DNA from: a virus
Strand: one strand, 5' to 3'
IMG/VR virus record: IMGVR_UViG_3300013132_005564
Span: 20,499 to 84,498 of that record
Length of the DNA: 64,000 nucleotides
The notes under the pieces are model-generated. The model made no database searches and was not told the origin of the DNA. It saw only the letters and a list, made by a program, of their open reading frames with translations. Made by a program: the position numbers and the translations under genes. Numbering within the stretch: position 1 is the first letter of the stretch; each line of letters starts with the position of its first letter. Positions 1 to 8,321 of this stretch are shown piece by piece.

Positions 1-3000
1 AACGGCTGGCCGTCCAGTGACGACTTCCAGCCCGACGAAGAAGGTCCAGCCTTCGTCGCCGGCCGGGATGCGCTGACAGGCAGGGAGATTCGCGTCCCAC
101 TGAGACAGGTTCTGATGAGCCACTCACCACCGTCCCGCGAGAGGGGGGAGTTCGATGCGATCGCCTTCGGTCGTTTCGGTTTCTCGACAGAATCGGGACC
201 GATGGTGACAGACCGGGCAACCGAGGCCGACTCCGTCAGCGCCGGGATGTCGGGGGACGACCGGTGGAAACCGACGCCAAGCTACGGTGAAGGCAGGCGG
301 CCAAAGTTCATATACACCGTCGTCGACGCCGTGCTCGGGGACGACAACAGACTTGATCAGTACGGGGTCGTCCGGATCGACGCGGCCTATGTTGCCGCCG
401 GTCGTATTCCTACGAGGTACATGCTGGACACTATCTACGCGTTGCAGAGCCTGGACGCATCGATCGGTGCGCCGTACGACCACGGGTACCACTTCCTCAG
501 GTTCGTGTACCCGAGCTCCGGGCCGACAGAAGGACTCAAGAGCGACGCGGTCAGGATGATACTCGATCCCACCATCGTCTTCGGACGGTGGAACCCTGAC
601 GAGAAGCGACTCTACATCCTTGCGCGAGAACCAGACATGTCGGGGGATTGGAACGTCGCGCTGTATCCCCTCGACGATTTTCCCACGGGACCCAACAAAT
701 ACGACTGGACTCGCCGAGAACTGATAGAGCACCCAGACGTGACAAGCGGAACTCTGTCAACGTACGTTCTCGGCAGGGAAATGGGCCCTGACGGCAAGTG
801 GCGCCAGAGGGTTTTCAACACGAGCCGGATGAAAGCGGACACTGGCCCGATGGACGAGGTTTTCCCGATCGGACCGTTGAGCGTCCCGGACCGCGTCGCT
901 ACCTGGAGCGACGGGCCGACGCCCGAGACGGAGCCGTCCGACGCTCCGAGAATCAAACCAACGGACCCCGCACCGTCAACCGAACCGCGGACGCCGAGGA
1001 AGCGACCCGCCGCGCCCTCTTTCTCCGGGGCAAAGGACGTCCCGACCGAAACCGACGACACGGTCATCGAGGACATGGAGGCTCCGCGACCGGAGGCTTT
1101 CGTTGGCGACGAGCCGACCACAATGCCCGTTGATCCCAAGAAGGTCAAGGAGGCGGAGATCGTCGACAAAACAAAAACCCCGCTGCCCACGGCCCGCGAC
1201 GTGGCGATAGGCCTTGCGGCCAACGATCCCGTCGTGATCGAGGCGCGAAGGAACGACGAGGCCAAGTGGTGGCAGAAGCTCAAGCAGAAATTGCTGAGGA
1301 CAAAAATACTCAAGACCTGGAACCCCGAGACCAACGAAATCAAGGACGAGAACGACAACGCTGTGCTCAACCCAGTCACGGGCAGGAAGCAGTACCGATT
1401 GCCGTTCAGGGCGGCGTGGAAGCCGTGGGGCAACCCGATCGCCGCAGACGGAACCGAGAGCGACGAGCTCGGGTTCAAGGGCTCGATGGACCTCGCCGGA
1501 GGGTGGCGGGACATTTTCAAAATCATGTCGCGCAAGCGTCTTGCGTTCGTCGACATAGAGACGACCGGAATAGTGGACGACAGGACCGGTGGTCCAGTGC
1601 AGATCGCCGTCCACGTCGTGGAGCCGGGCGGGGACTGGAACAACCCGAAAATAATCAACGTCTACATTCGACCAGAAGAGGAACTCTCGGACTGGGCCAG
1701 GGACAACCTGAAAGTCAAGATCGGCGACAAGACAATCCCGATACAGGAGGCGCTGGCTTCGCACCCCGAGATCTTCGTGTCAAAGGAGGAGGCGCGCAAA
1801 ATTTTGGCGGAAGCGGTCGGCAACGACTCCGTGATCATATCGCACAACTGGCGCTCGTTCGACTCGCGGGTATGGAACGACGTGATGGGCGACCATCCCA
1901 CCGAGGGATGGGTGGACACCCTTGCGCTGGCCAATTGGTTGTTCGCCGTGGACAAGGAGAGGTTCGGCGTCATGGCCAAACAGCTGAAGGAAGCCCTCGG
2001 TGCTGCCGGCGACTCCAAGGTTGCCCGCAACGCGGCCTACGACCGCCTGTCGACACCTTTCGTCGCATGGCTCAAGAAGGCCGTGAAGATTGACAAGCCG
2101 GGTGGCAAGTCGTGGGGCAAGAGGTTCCAGGAGAGGATACACGCGATCGACAGGCTTTACCGTTTCGCCACCGGACCGCTGTGGTACAAGGAGAGGTTGT
2201 CCGTAAACGGCAACTGGTGGCCGGATCCGTATGCCTCGACCAAGAACGAGGCGCTCGCCCTGTACTTCGGTCACCCCATCCTCAAGGCTCACGACGCAAA
2301 CGCCGACATAGAGGCGACGCGCAGGAACCTGCTCGCCATGATAGAGCTCGGCGACAAGTGGGGCGCGGCGAGGTTCATGTTCGACAGGGACTCAAATGAC
2401 CTGCTCGTCAGCAAGGAGGACGAAACGTGGGCGCTGAACTACAGTGCCTGGAAGCAAGCCCATCAGGGGATCGGTGCCCCCACCGAGAACTTGTTCGCTC
2501 CGAGGGACACCAGTGCGCCGGGCGACGCGCCGTCACCATCGGACGGAACCCGTCGTCCGGACGCCCCGGGTGGATCACCGGACGAACCGACAACCCCGAG
2601 CGAACCCTCAGCCCCCGGCGGGGGAGACAGGCCACCGGGCGGTCCTAGACCGCCCAGACCACCGGGGGCGACTCCGCGCGGCCCGACACCGGACCCGGAC
2701 AGGGTGCCGAGCGGCTCCTATGGGAACGGCGTCCGGATCTACAAGGGGATCGGCGGAAAGTACGTGGAGATGAACTCGATTGCCCCGGCCACCGACGCGG
2801 AAACGGCAGCTTTTTTTGTGGCGAACTTGTTCGTTGCCCGCCAGGACGGCATAGGTTTCCAGTTCACATACGGAGTCGCTCCAGACGGAACCCCGAGGAC
2901 GTACAGGCTCCTGTCGATCGAGGTTGTCCCCAAGCCCGGTTTGACACCGGAGGAGGCGAGGAGGGCAGGCATCGGTGGGTTCGTGATCCTCGGGTTGGAC

Positions 3001-6000
3001 GCCGCCGACGGAAGACAAAAGACGTTCGACTTTGATTTGGTCAACCTCAGGGACAGGGCCTTCACGTCGGAACCCGGATTCACGAAAGTGCCTTTGCCGA
3101 CCGACGTGTACGGGGGGAAGGATGAGATGAGCCTCACCAAGGACCAGTACGTCGATCTCTCCAGAAGACGCAGGTTCAACAACGACAACCGGACGACGGA
3201 CGGACCCATGGCCGGTATGTCTGGTCTGACGAACAGGGACGGGTACTCCGATTCTCCGTCCTACTGGAGAGTGACCGAGCAGGACGTGGAGGCGGACCGC
3301 CTGAGCGACGCAGGTCTCGCGGAAAGACTCAGGTCCGACAAGGTGAGACTGGAGAATCTCATAAACCTCGGCCCGTCGGGCAACTCAGACGCGTCCAGCG
3401 TCCTCGACTCGATAGCGGCGACGCAGAGGGTGATGAGGATCAGATCCAACCAGGGCCCCGACCACAACGGAATATCCGTGACCAAGGCCGACTCCGACTA
3501 CTCGCTCTCGGGCGACTTCGTCGGGGCCCCGGGCACCCTCGGTTCCACATATTCACTGCCGGCGAACCCGACCGAGCTGAGGCGCGAGCTCAGAAGGAAC
3601 GCCGATCTATCCGTGAACCTAAACATGGCGCTGCTGTCGGACGGGCCGGGCAGGGCGCTGGACAGGCTCGCACGCATCTCGAGAATTCCGAGGGGGGAGA
3701 TCGTCGCCCGACTGACCTCGCACGACTACGGAACGTACGCAGATGCGGCTTCCGAAAGGATATTCATGTCCGTGGCGGACGGTGTTCGTCGGGGCGAGAA
3801 CACCCCGTCATCTCTCGGGTTGCTGGTCGATCCAGCACTCGATCTCCAGCCCGCCTCCGCAGCCGTCGTCGCCTCGTCGCGGGCGATGGGCCTCAACGTT
3901 CACGGAACTCCAGAGATGATGGTCGGAGATAGGGACAGATACGGAGCGGTGGAGCTGATTGATCTGCTGGCCGATTTCAACGAGACCGTCGGGGACCTCT
4001 TCTCGCTGGCGTCCACAAGCAACGAGACGGACCCACGGTTCAGGGTCAGGTCCAGGGTGATGAGAGGGAAACTTGCAGAGATCGCAAGGGAGGTCGGCAA
4101 CCGTCACCATCGCTCGCTGGGCGCAGGCACCGATTCGTTGCAGGCGGGCGCGCAGGCCGGCATGGGCAACCCGGACCCCGACCTGCGCCGCTTGATGAGC
4201 GAGTTCGTGCGAATGGCCCCCTCCATGAATTTCGAGTCCGTCACGGACGCAGGGTTCGACGAGGATTGGAAGCGTCTCTCCGACCAGGTAATCGACGACT
4301 TCGTACGGCGGCCGGGCCGGGGAACGGAGCAGGCGTTCTCCTCGTTCGGCGATGCGCTGAAAGGCAGGGCGAGCGTTGTCGGTCGGACGATCGACCGAAT
4401 AATCGACCCGAGCAAAGCCCCCATCCCGGCGAATTCCCCATTGGGACGCGAGGTGGTCAAGTCCACCGCGAAGATCCTCGCACTCATCTACGACCTGAGG
4501 TTCGGATCGACGGACATGCTCGGACTTCTGGCTTCCACGCCAGGGGCGGGCCCGGGCTCCGGAACCAGCGGGCTGGACGTTACCTACAAGATGATTGATT
4601 CCGGCGCCGCCGCGCTGTTCGCCAGGGGCGGCCGAAAGGCGCTGGTCGCGTATCTGGTGGAGGCCGTGAGCCTTGGTCTGGTGCCTGCCGGCAGGGCCAT
4701 GGGGATTCTTGACAGGCTGTCCCCCTCCCCCGGGACCGCGGCGATATCCTCGGGAGCCGAGGCAGCCATGGGTCGGTCGGGCGGTTCCTCGCCGTTCGGC
4801 GACGCCGACGGAATACCGATACTGAGCGGATCAAAGTGGCTCGACGCGAGGCTGCACGCCATATACGGCTCGGTGGAATACGAGAAAGTTGCCAGAGGCA
4901 TAGGCGAGCGTTTCGCCGACCTTGCCTCGCGAGACTGGGACAACCCGACCGACGACGATCTCGTTGACATCCATCATTACTCGCAGATGGTTCAACACGA
5001 CGATTTGATAGAGCGCTTCACCATGACGGGTGGCGGCGCCGCCCCGAGAGGGGGAACGACCGACACTTTTTACGCTGGGCGGAGCGGCTTGGACGTCACC
5101 ATCGACAAGGTGTCCGCTCTTGCCGAGGTTTCCCCGGAGAGGGTCGACGAGTTGATGTGGCGCGGCGCGCAGGTTTCACAAATAAGGAGGCTCGCCGCAA
5201 TGGATCCCTTCTCGAGGGCGGAGGAGCTGAACTCCGTGCGCAGGAAGCGCGCTCTCGCCAGGCAGCTTGCCGGCACAAGCGGCGGACCGATCGGCACAGA
5301 CGGGTTCTCGTCCCTCAATTTCTCCGGGAGGACGCAGCAAGAGGACTCCTTCCTTGATGAGGCACTGGCGCAGGCGCTCGACCAGGAAACGCTCTTCCTC
5401 GGCTTGATAAACGACATGAAGAGAGACGGCGGATCCGACGCTGGGATGGCCAAGCGGAATTTCGTTCCGCAGAGGTACGACATCAAACCGGTCAAGGACG
5501 GATTCGTTATCATCGACATGAGCAACAGGAACGCGGTATCGAGCCGCGTGTTCAAGAGCAGGAGGCGCGCCCTCGACGGGGCCCGCAGAATGGACGTCGG
5601 CGACAGCCGCTTTGACCCGTTCGGTCCCGAGACGCCCGACGGCGCGCCTGCGACAATCGCCGAATCGTTCGCAAATGATCCGAGGACGGCCAGGATCTTC
5701 CAGTCTCAATCGGGGGCCTCGCGGGCCCGCCTCGAAACGGACAGCAAGATCTCGTCCGACGAGAGCGGGTTACCGAGCAGACTGACCCTGTCTGGGCCGC
5801 GCGGACCGGCGGAGATCACCAAGGAGTTCGCAGCCGGGACTTTGAGGATGTTCGACAACGGGGCTTCCTCAATCCCCAATCCTTCACCGGAGGAGGCCTC
5901 GACGACGAGATTGATCTCCGGCTACGTCTCCACAAACGCAATGATCGAGACCGTGCTCGGGAGGCTCGACACGATCGCGCGAATGAGTCGCTCGAGGATT

Positions 6001-6258
6001 GACGAGTCGGCCGAGGAAATTGAAATGATGGTCGTTTTCCTCGGGAGGATGCAGAAGCGCAGGAATTACTTCTACAACCAGTTGATTGACAGACTCGGCG
6101 ACGACAATCCGACCACCGCAACAATAAACAAGTGGCACGACGAAAGGGCCGGCATCGGGCGCGAGTCGTCGCAAATTGGGGACGGCGGGCTTCCGCGCTA
6201 CGTCCTGCCAGAGGGATTGACCGACGGAATGAGTTTCAAATCACTGTCAATTGTTTAG
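1..6258 (+). CDS. Giant virion-type polyprotein with embedded DEDDh 3'-5' exonuclease domain (5' end outside window)
   Basis: The frame is open from base 1 and the first ATG (115) has no convincing ribosome site, so the gene probably begins upstream. Residue numbers here count from that ATG. A DnaQ-type DEDDh exonuclease fold is visible: motif I FVDIETTG (D480), motif II SHNWRSFD (about 576-583) and motif III HDANAD (726-731). This family removes nucleotides from DNA or RNA 3' ends with two metal ions. A proline-rich linker (about 800-865) and then regions I do not recognise follow. AGM boundary motifs lie at 241-249, 3211-3219, 4156-4164 and 5440-5448, with an AAM variant at 4762-4770; each is preceded by acidic or small residues and followed by S, G or A. 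No membrane segment is evident. Finding an exonuclease inside what looks like a structural protein suggests delivered cargo, which is inference. The exonuclease fold is well supported; the other parts are of unknown function. Confidence 0.85.
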   Translation, partial: NGWPSSDDFQPDEEGPAFVAGRDALTGREIRVPLRQVLMSHSPPSRERGEFDAIAFGRFGFSTESGPMVTDRATEADSVSAGMSGDDRWKPTPSYGEGRRPKFIYTVVDAVLGDDNRLDQYGVVRIDAAYVAAGRIPTRYMLDTIYALQSLDASIGAPYDHGYHFLRFVYPSSGPTEGLKSDAVRMILDPTIVFGRWNPDEKRLYILAREPDMSGDWNVALYPLDDFPTGPNKYDWTRRELIEHPDVTSGTLSTYVLGREMGPDGKWRQRVFNTSRMKADTGPMDEVFPIGPLSVPDRVATWSDGPTPETEPSDAPRIKPTDPAPSTEPRTPRKRPAAPSFSGAKDVPTETDDTVIEDMEAPRPEAFVGDEPTTMPVDPKKVKEAEIVDKTKTPLPTARDVAIGLAANDPVVIEARRNDEAKWWQKLKQKLLRTKILKTWNPETNEIKDENDNAVLNPVTGRKQYRLPFRAAWKPWGNPIAADGTESDELGFKGSMDLAGGWRDIFKIMSRKRLAFVDIETTGIVDDRTGGPVQIAVHVVEPGGDWNNPKIINVYIRPEEELSDWARDNLKVKIGDKTIPIQEALASHPEIFVSKEEARKILAEAVGNDSVIISHNWRSFDSRVWNDVMGDHPTEGWVDTLALANWLFAVDKERFGVMAKQLKEALGAAGDSKVARNAAYDRLSTPFVAWLKKAVKIDKPGGKSWGKRFQERIHAIDRLYRFATGPLWYKERLSVNGNWWPDPYASTKNEALALYFGHPILKAHDANADIEATRRNLLAMIELGDKWGAARFMFDRDSNDLLVSKEDETWALNYSAWKQAHQGIGAPTENLFAPRDTSAPGDAPSPSDGTRRPDAPGGSPDEPTTPSEPSAPGGGDRPPGGPRPPRPPGATPRGPTPDPDRVPSGSYGNGVRIYKGIGGKYVEMNSIAPATDAETAAFFVANLFVARQDGIGFQFTYGVAPDGTPRTYRLLSIEVVPKPGLTPEEARRAGIGGFVILGLDAADGRQKTFDFDLVNLRDRAFTSEPGFTKVPLPTDVYGGKDEMSLTKDQYVDLSRRRRFNNDNRTTDGPMAGMSGLTNRDGYSDSPSYWRVTEQDVEADRLSDAGLAERLRSDKVRLENLINLGPSGNSDASSVLDSIAATQRVMRIRSNQGPDHNGISVTKADSDYSLSGDFVGAPGTLGSTYSLPANPTELRRELRRNADLSVNLNMALLSDGPGRALDRLARISRIPRGEIVARLTSHDYGTYADAASERIFMSVADGVRRGENTPSSLGLLVDPALDLQPASAAVVASSRAMGLNVHGTPEMMVGDRDRYGAVELIDLLADFNETVGDLFSLASTSNETDPRFRVRSRVMRGKLAEIAREVGNRHHRSLGAGTDSLQAGAQAGMGNPDPDLRRLMSEFVRMAPSMNFESVTDAGFDEDWKRLSDQVIDDFVRRPGRGTEQAFSSFGDALKGRASVVGRTIDRIIDPSKAPIPANSPLGREVVKSTAKILALIYDLRFGSTDMLGLLASTPGAGPGSGTSGLDVTYKMIDSGAAALFARGGRKALVAYLVEAVSLGLVPAGRAMGILDRLSPSPGTAAISSGAEAAMGRSGGSSPFGDADGIPILSGSKWLDARLHAIYGSVEYEKVARGIGERFADLASRDWDNPTDDDLVDIHHYSQMVQHDDLIERFTMTGGGAAPRGGTTDTFYAGRSGLDVTIDKVSALAEVSPERVDELMWRGAQVSQIRRLAAMDPFSRAEELNSVRRKRALARQLAGTSGGPIGTDGFSSLNFSGRTQQEDSFLDEALAQALDQETLFLGLINDMKRDGGSDAGMAKRNFVPQRYDIKPVKDGFVIIDMSNRNAVSSRVFKSRRRALDGARRMDVGDSRFDPFGPETPDGAPATIAESFANDPRTARIFQSQSGASRARLETDSKISSDESGLPSRLTLSGPRGPAEITKEFAAGTLRMFDNGASSIPNPSPEEASTTRLISGYVSTNAMIETVLGRLDTIARMSRSRIDESAEEIEMMVVFLGRMQKRRNYFYNQLIDRLGDDNPTTATINKWHDERAGIGRESSQIGDGGLPRYVLPEGLTDGMSFKSLSIV

Positions 6259-6311
6259 CTAATGTCAACTTGCACTTCCTTCATTGGTAGTGCTCTACAA
6301 TGGGAGGCGCC
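6259..6311 (+). other. Short gap with leader of the next gene
   Basis: This 53-base gap holds the Shine-Dalgarno GGGAGG (6302-6307) that decides the ATG at 6312. A TACAAT hexamer (6296-6301) resembles a -10 box, but the only TTG-type -35 (TTGCAC, 6270-6275) is 20 bases away, too far for a normal sigma70 promoter. No hairpin followed by a T-run is seen. Confidence 0.4.
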
Positions 6312-8105
6312 ATGAAAATTTTGCGGAATCAGGACACCAAGTCGGCGACGTCAGAATACGTCCTATCGCTCGCAGAGCTCCAGGAACTGGAGGAAAACGA
6401 GCCGGATGACGACCTCCTGCTCCCGGTCCCGAAGGGGGACCGGTTCTACGCCAAGCAAGCCATTGACGACGTCCTCTCCGGTTACATGATGAGTTCCAGC
6501 GCCGTCTACGACGGCATAATCATCCACGACGCAAAGACGATCGGCCCAGAACTGGCAAAGGACTTGCGGGATGCGCTGGTCTTCGTCTGGGAGCAAAAGG
6601 CCCTCGGGGCCACCATCGGCGGCGGCAAGCCGTCGGGTGGCGGCTCCGCCGAAGACATGATCGACAGGGACGGGGACGGATACATTTACGACGGAACCCC
6701 GCAGGAGCAAAGAGTTCCGTACAAGCGCCGCGACGGCAAACCGGTCGGCGGGGGTGCTCCTGAGGGGATGGAGGCGCGACGCAGGCAGTTCGTGCGTGGC
6801 GAGGCCGCCAGGCAGGGCGTGCAACTAAACCGGGGCCCGAAACGATCGGAGCAGGAGAGAAGATTCAGGACCGAGGCGAGAGCGCGATTCGACAGGATAG
6901 CGCTCGAGGGTGAGGGATTCATTCCCGCCGACAGAATAGAAGCGGGAGATAAGCGCAATTTCGAGAACCGCATGGGTGACGTCAACGCGGGAAGAGTCGA
7001 CGATCAGGGCAGAAGCGGTTTCGGTTACGGTGGGGAGCCAGCTCCGTTCAATCCGGGACAGCGAGGCAAAAGACCCGACACCTCCTTCCAGGACAACGAG
7101 GACGCCCGCAACCAAGGCAAGCGCCCCGCCGGCAGGCCCGTGGACAGGCTGCCCGGTGCAGGCGGACCAAGCGGGAGTCTCAACCCCGGACAACGAGGGG
7201 CCAGACCCGACACGTCCAATCAACGAGCGGAAGACGCTCGCAATCAAGGCAAGCGCCCCGCCGGGAGACCGGTCGACAGACTGCCAGGAGCGGGCGGTCC
7301 CGGCTACGACGAATCTTTCGGTAGAAACGAAAGTCGTCGTCAGCAGGGAATGCGTCCCGCGGACACCTCGAATCAGAGAGCGGAAACGGCTCGTCAAGCT
7401 GGGTCTCGTCCGCAAAGACCGGTCGACAGGCTTGGTGCGGCAGGTGGCCCCGGTTACGACGAATCTTCCAATAGAGCTGAGTCCGCCAGGATGCAGGGAA
7501 TGCGTCCTGCCGATACCTCTTCGCAGAGGGCGGAAAGCGCAAGACAAGGCGCCGCTCGTCCGCAAAGACCGGTGGATCGTCTGACTGGTCCCGGTTACGA
7601 CGAATCTTCCAATAGAGCCGAGTCGGCGAGAATGGGTAGGTCTCGTCCGGCCGACACTTCTTCTCAGCGGGCGGAAAGCACTAGGCAAAATCGCTCACGC
7701 CCACAGGGTCCTGCCGACAGAATTTCTGGCCCCGGTTACGACGAATCTTCCAATAGAGCCGAAGACTCGAGAATGCAGGGTCGTCGCCCGACGGACACCT
7801 CCAACCAAAGGGCCGAGTCATCCAGACAAGGAGCGTCGCGCCCGAATCGCCCAGTAGACAGACTTGGCGGATCCGGAAATCGCAGGGCCGACGGATCTAG
7901 CAACGCGGCCGAACGAAACAGAATGAATAGATCTCGTCCGGCGGACCGTTCTTCGCAACGAAACGAAGACGCTAGACAGGGACGCGCCGCTTCGGGAACG
8001 AGGAACGCCCAGCAGAGACCGCCCGACAGGATCGACACCTCGGGCAACAGATCTCGTAGATTCGGCAGAGGGCAAAGCGACTACCTATACGGTGGCGACG
8101 CGTAA
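6312..8105 (+). CDS. Disordered repeat protein with phage leader motif (ATIGG / DxDxDG)
   Basis: This is a protein of 597 residues. I chose ATG 6312 over the in-frame ATG at 6300 because GGGAGG lies five bases before it. Residues 1-95 form a compact acidic domain. ALGATIGG (about 97-104) and a calcium-loop-like DRDGDGYIYDGTP segment follow; both recur in six other proteins of this window. From about residue 240 the chain is low-complexity and rich in R, Q, S, D, G and P. It repeats a unit of about 47 residues containing GYDESSNRAE, RPADTS.QRAE and RP..PVDRL, so it is predicted to be disordered and basic. There is no enzyme signature and no AGM motif. It sits between giant polyprotein genes, and a virion or internal head protein is the likeliest role. 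The molecular function is unknown. Confidence 0.8.
   Translation: MKILRNQDTKSATSEYVLSLAELQELEENEPDDDLLLPVPKGDRFYAKQAIDDVLSGYMMSSSAVYDGIIIHDAKTIGPELAKDLRDALVFVWEQKALGATIGGGKPSGGGSAEDMIDRDGDGYIYDGTPQEQRVPYKRRDGKPVGGGAPEGMEARRRQFVRGEAARQGVQLNRGPKRSEQERRFRTEARARFDRIALEGEGFIPADRIEAGDKRNFENRMGDVNAGRVDDQGRSGFGYGGEPAPFNPGQRGKRPDTSFQDNEDARNQGKRPAGRPVDRLPGAGGPSGSLNPGQRGARPDTSNQRAEDARNQGKRPAGRPVDRLPGAGGPGYDESFGRNESRRQQGMRPADTSNQRAETARQAGSRPQRPVDRLGAAGGPGYDESSNRAESARMQGMRPADTSSQRAESARQGAARPQRPVDRLTGPGYDESSNRAESARMGRSRPADTSSQRAESTRQNRSRPQGPADRISGPGYDESSNRAEDSRMQGRRPTDTSNQRAESSRQGASRPNRPVDRLGGSGNRRADGSSNAAERNRMNRSRPADRSSQRNEDARQGRAASGTRNAQQRPPDRIDTSGNRSRRFGRGQSDYLYGGDA
7039..7990 (+). repeat. In-frame tandem repeats of about 141 bp
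   Basis: The element CCCGGTTACGACGAATCTTC starts near 7448, 7589 and 7730, giving a 141-bp period; a diverged copy starts near 7299. More diverged upstream units (NPGQRGARPDTS and PAGRPVDRLPGAG types) and one degenerate downstream unit complete the array. All copies keep the reading frame of the surrounding gene. They are coding repeats rather than a CRISPR array, because spacers and palindromic repeats are absent. Confidence 0.8.
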
Positions 8106-8117
8106 ACGAGCGAGTCA

Positions 8118-8321
8118 ATGAACGGCAGACCAAGCGGCGGGTACACCCGCGGGAACCGTGTTATGGGTTATGATAAACCTACACAAAATAACGCAGTCAA
8201 ATTGAAATATCACTGCATTGCGACGGGCGAGAAACGCCAGTTTCCGTGCGGCAGTTGCGTCAACCACAAGGGTTGCCTGGCGACGACGATGCAATACAAG
8301 GAGCGAAAACATGGAACCTGA
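8118..8321 (+). CDS. Small Cys-rich protein, possible zinc finger
   Basis: This is a 67-residue basic protein. It carries four cysteines in the pattern C-x12-C-x2-C-x5-C (YHC, FPCGSC, KGC), consistent with a small metal-binding knuckle. The start at ATG 8118 lies 12 bases after the previous stop codon, with only a weak GAGCGAG upstream. Its 3' end overlaps the start of the next gene by 11 bases, so the two are probably translationally coupled. The family is not recognised; the metal binding is inferred from cysteine spacing. Confidence 0.6.
   Translation: MNGRPSGGYTRGNRVMGYDKPTQNNAVKLKYHCIATGEKRQFPCGSCVNHKGCLATTMQYKERKHGT

Noticed and set aside
6270-6301. TTGCAC ... TACAAT as promoter
   Set aside because: The spacer is 20 bases and the predicted transcript would begin after the ribosome site of the following gene.
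7039-7990. Regular repeats resembling a CRISPR array
   Set aside because: Repeats are in frame, not palindromic, diverge gradually and have no unique spacers.
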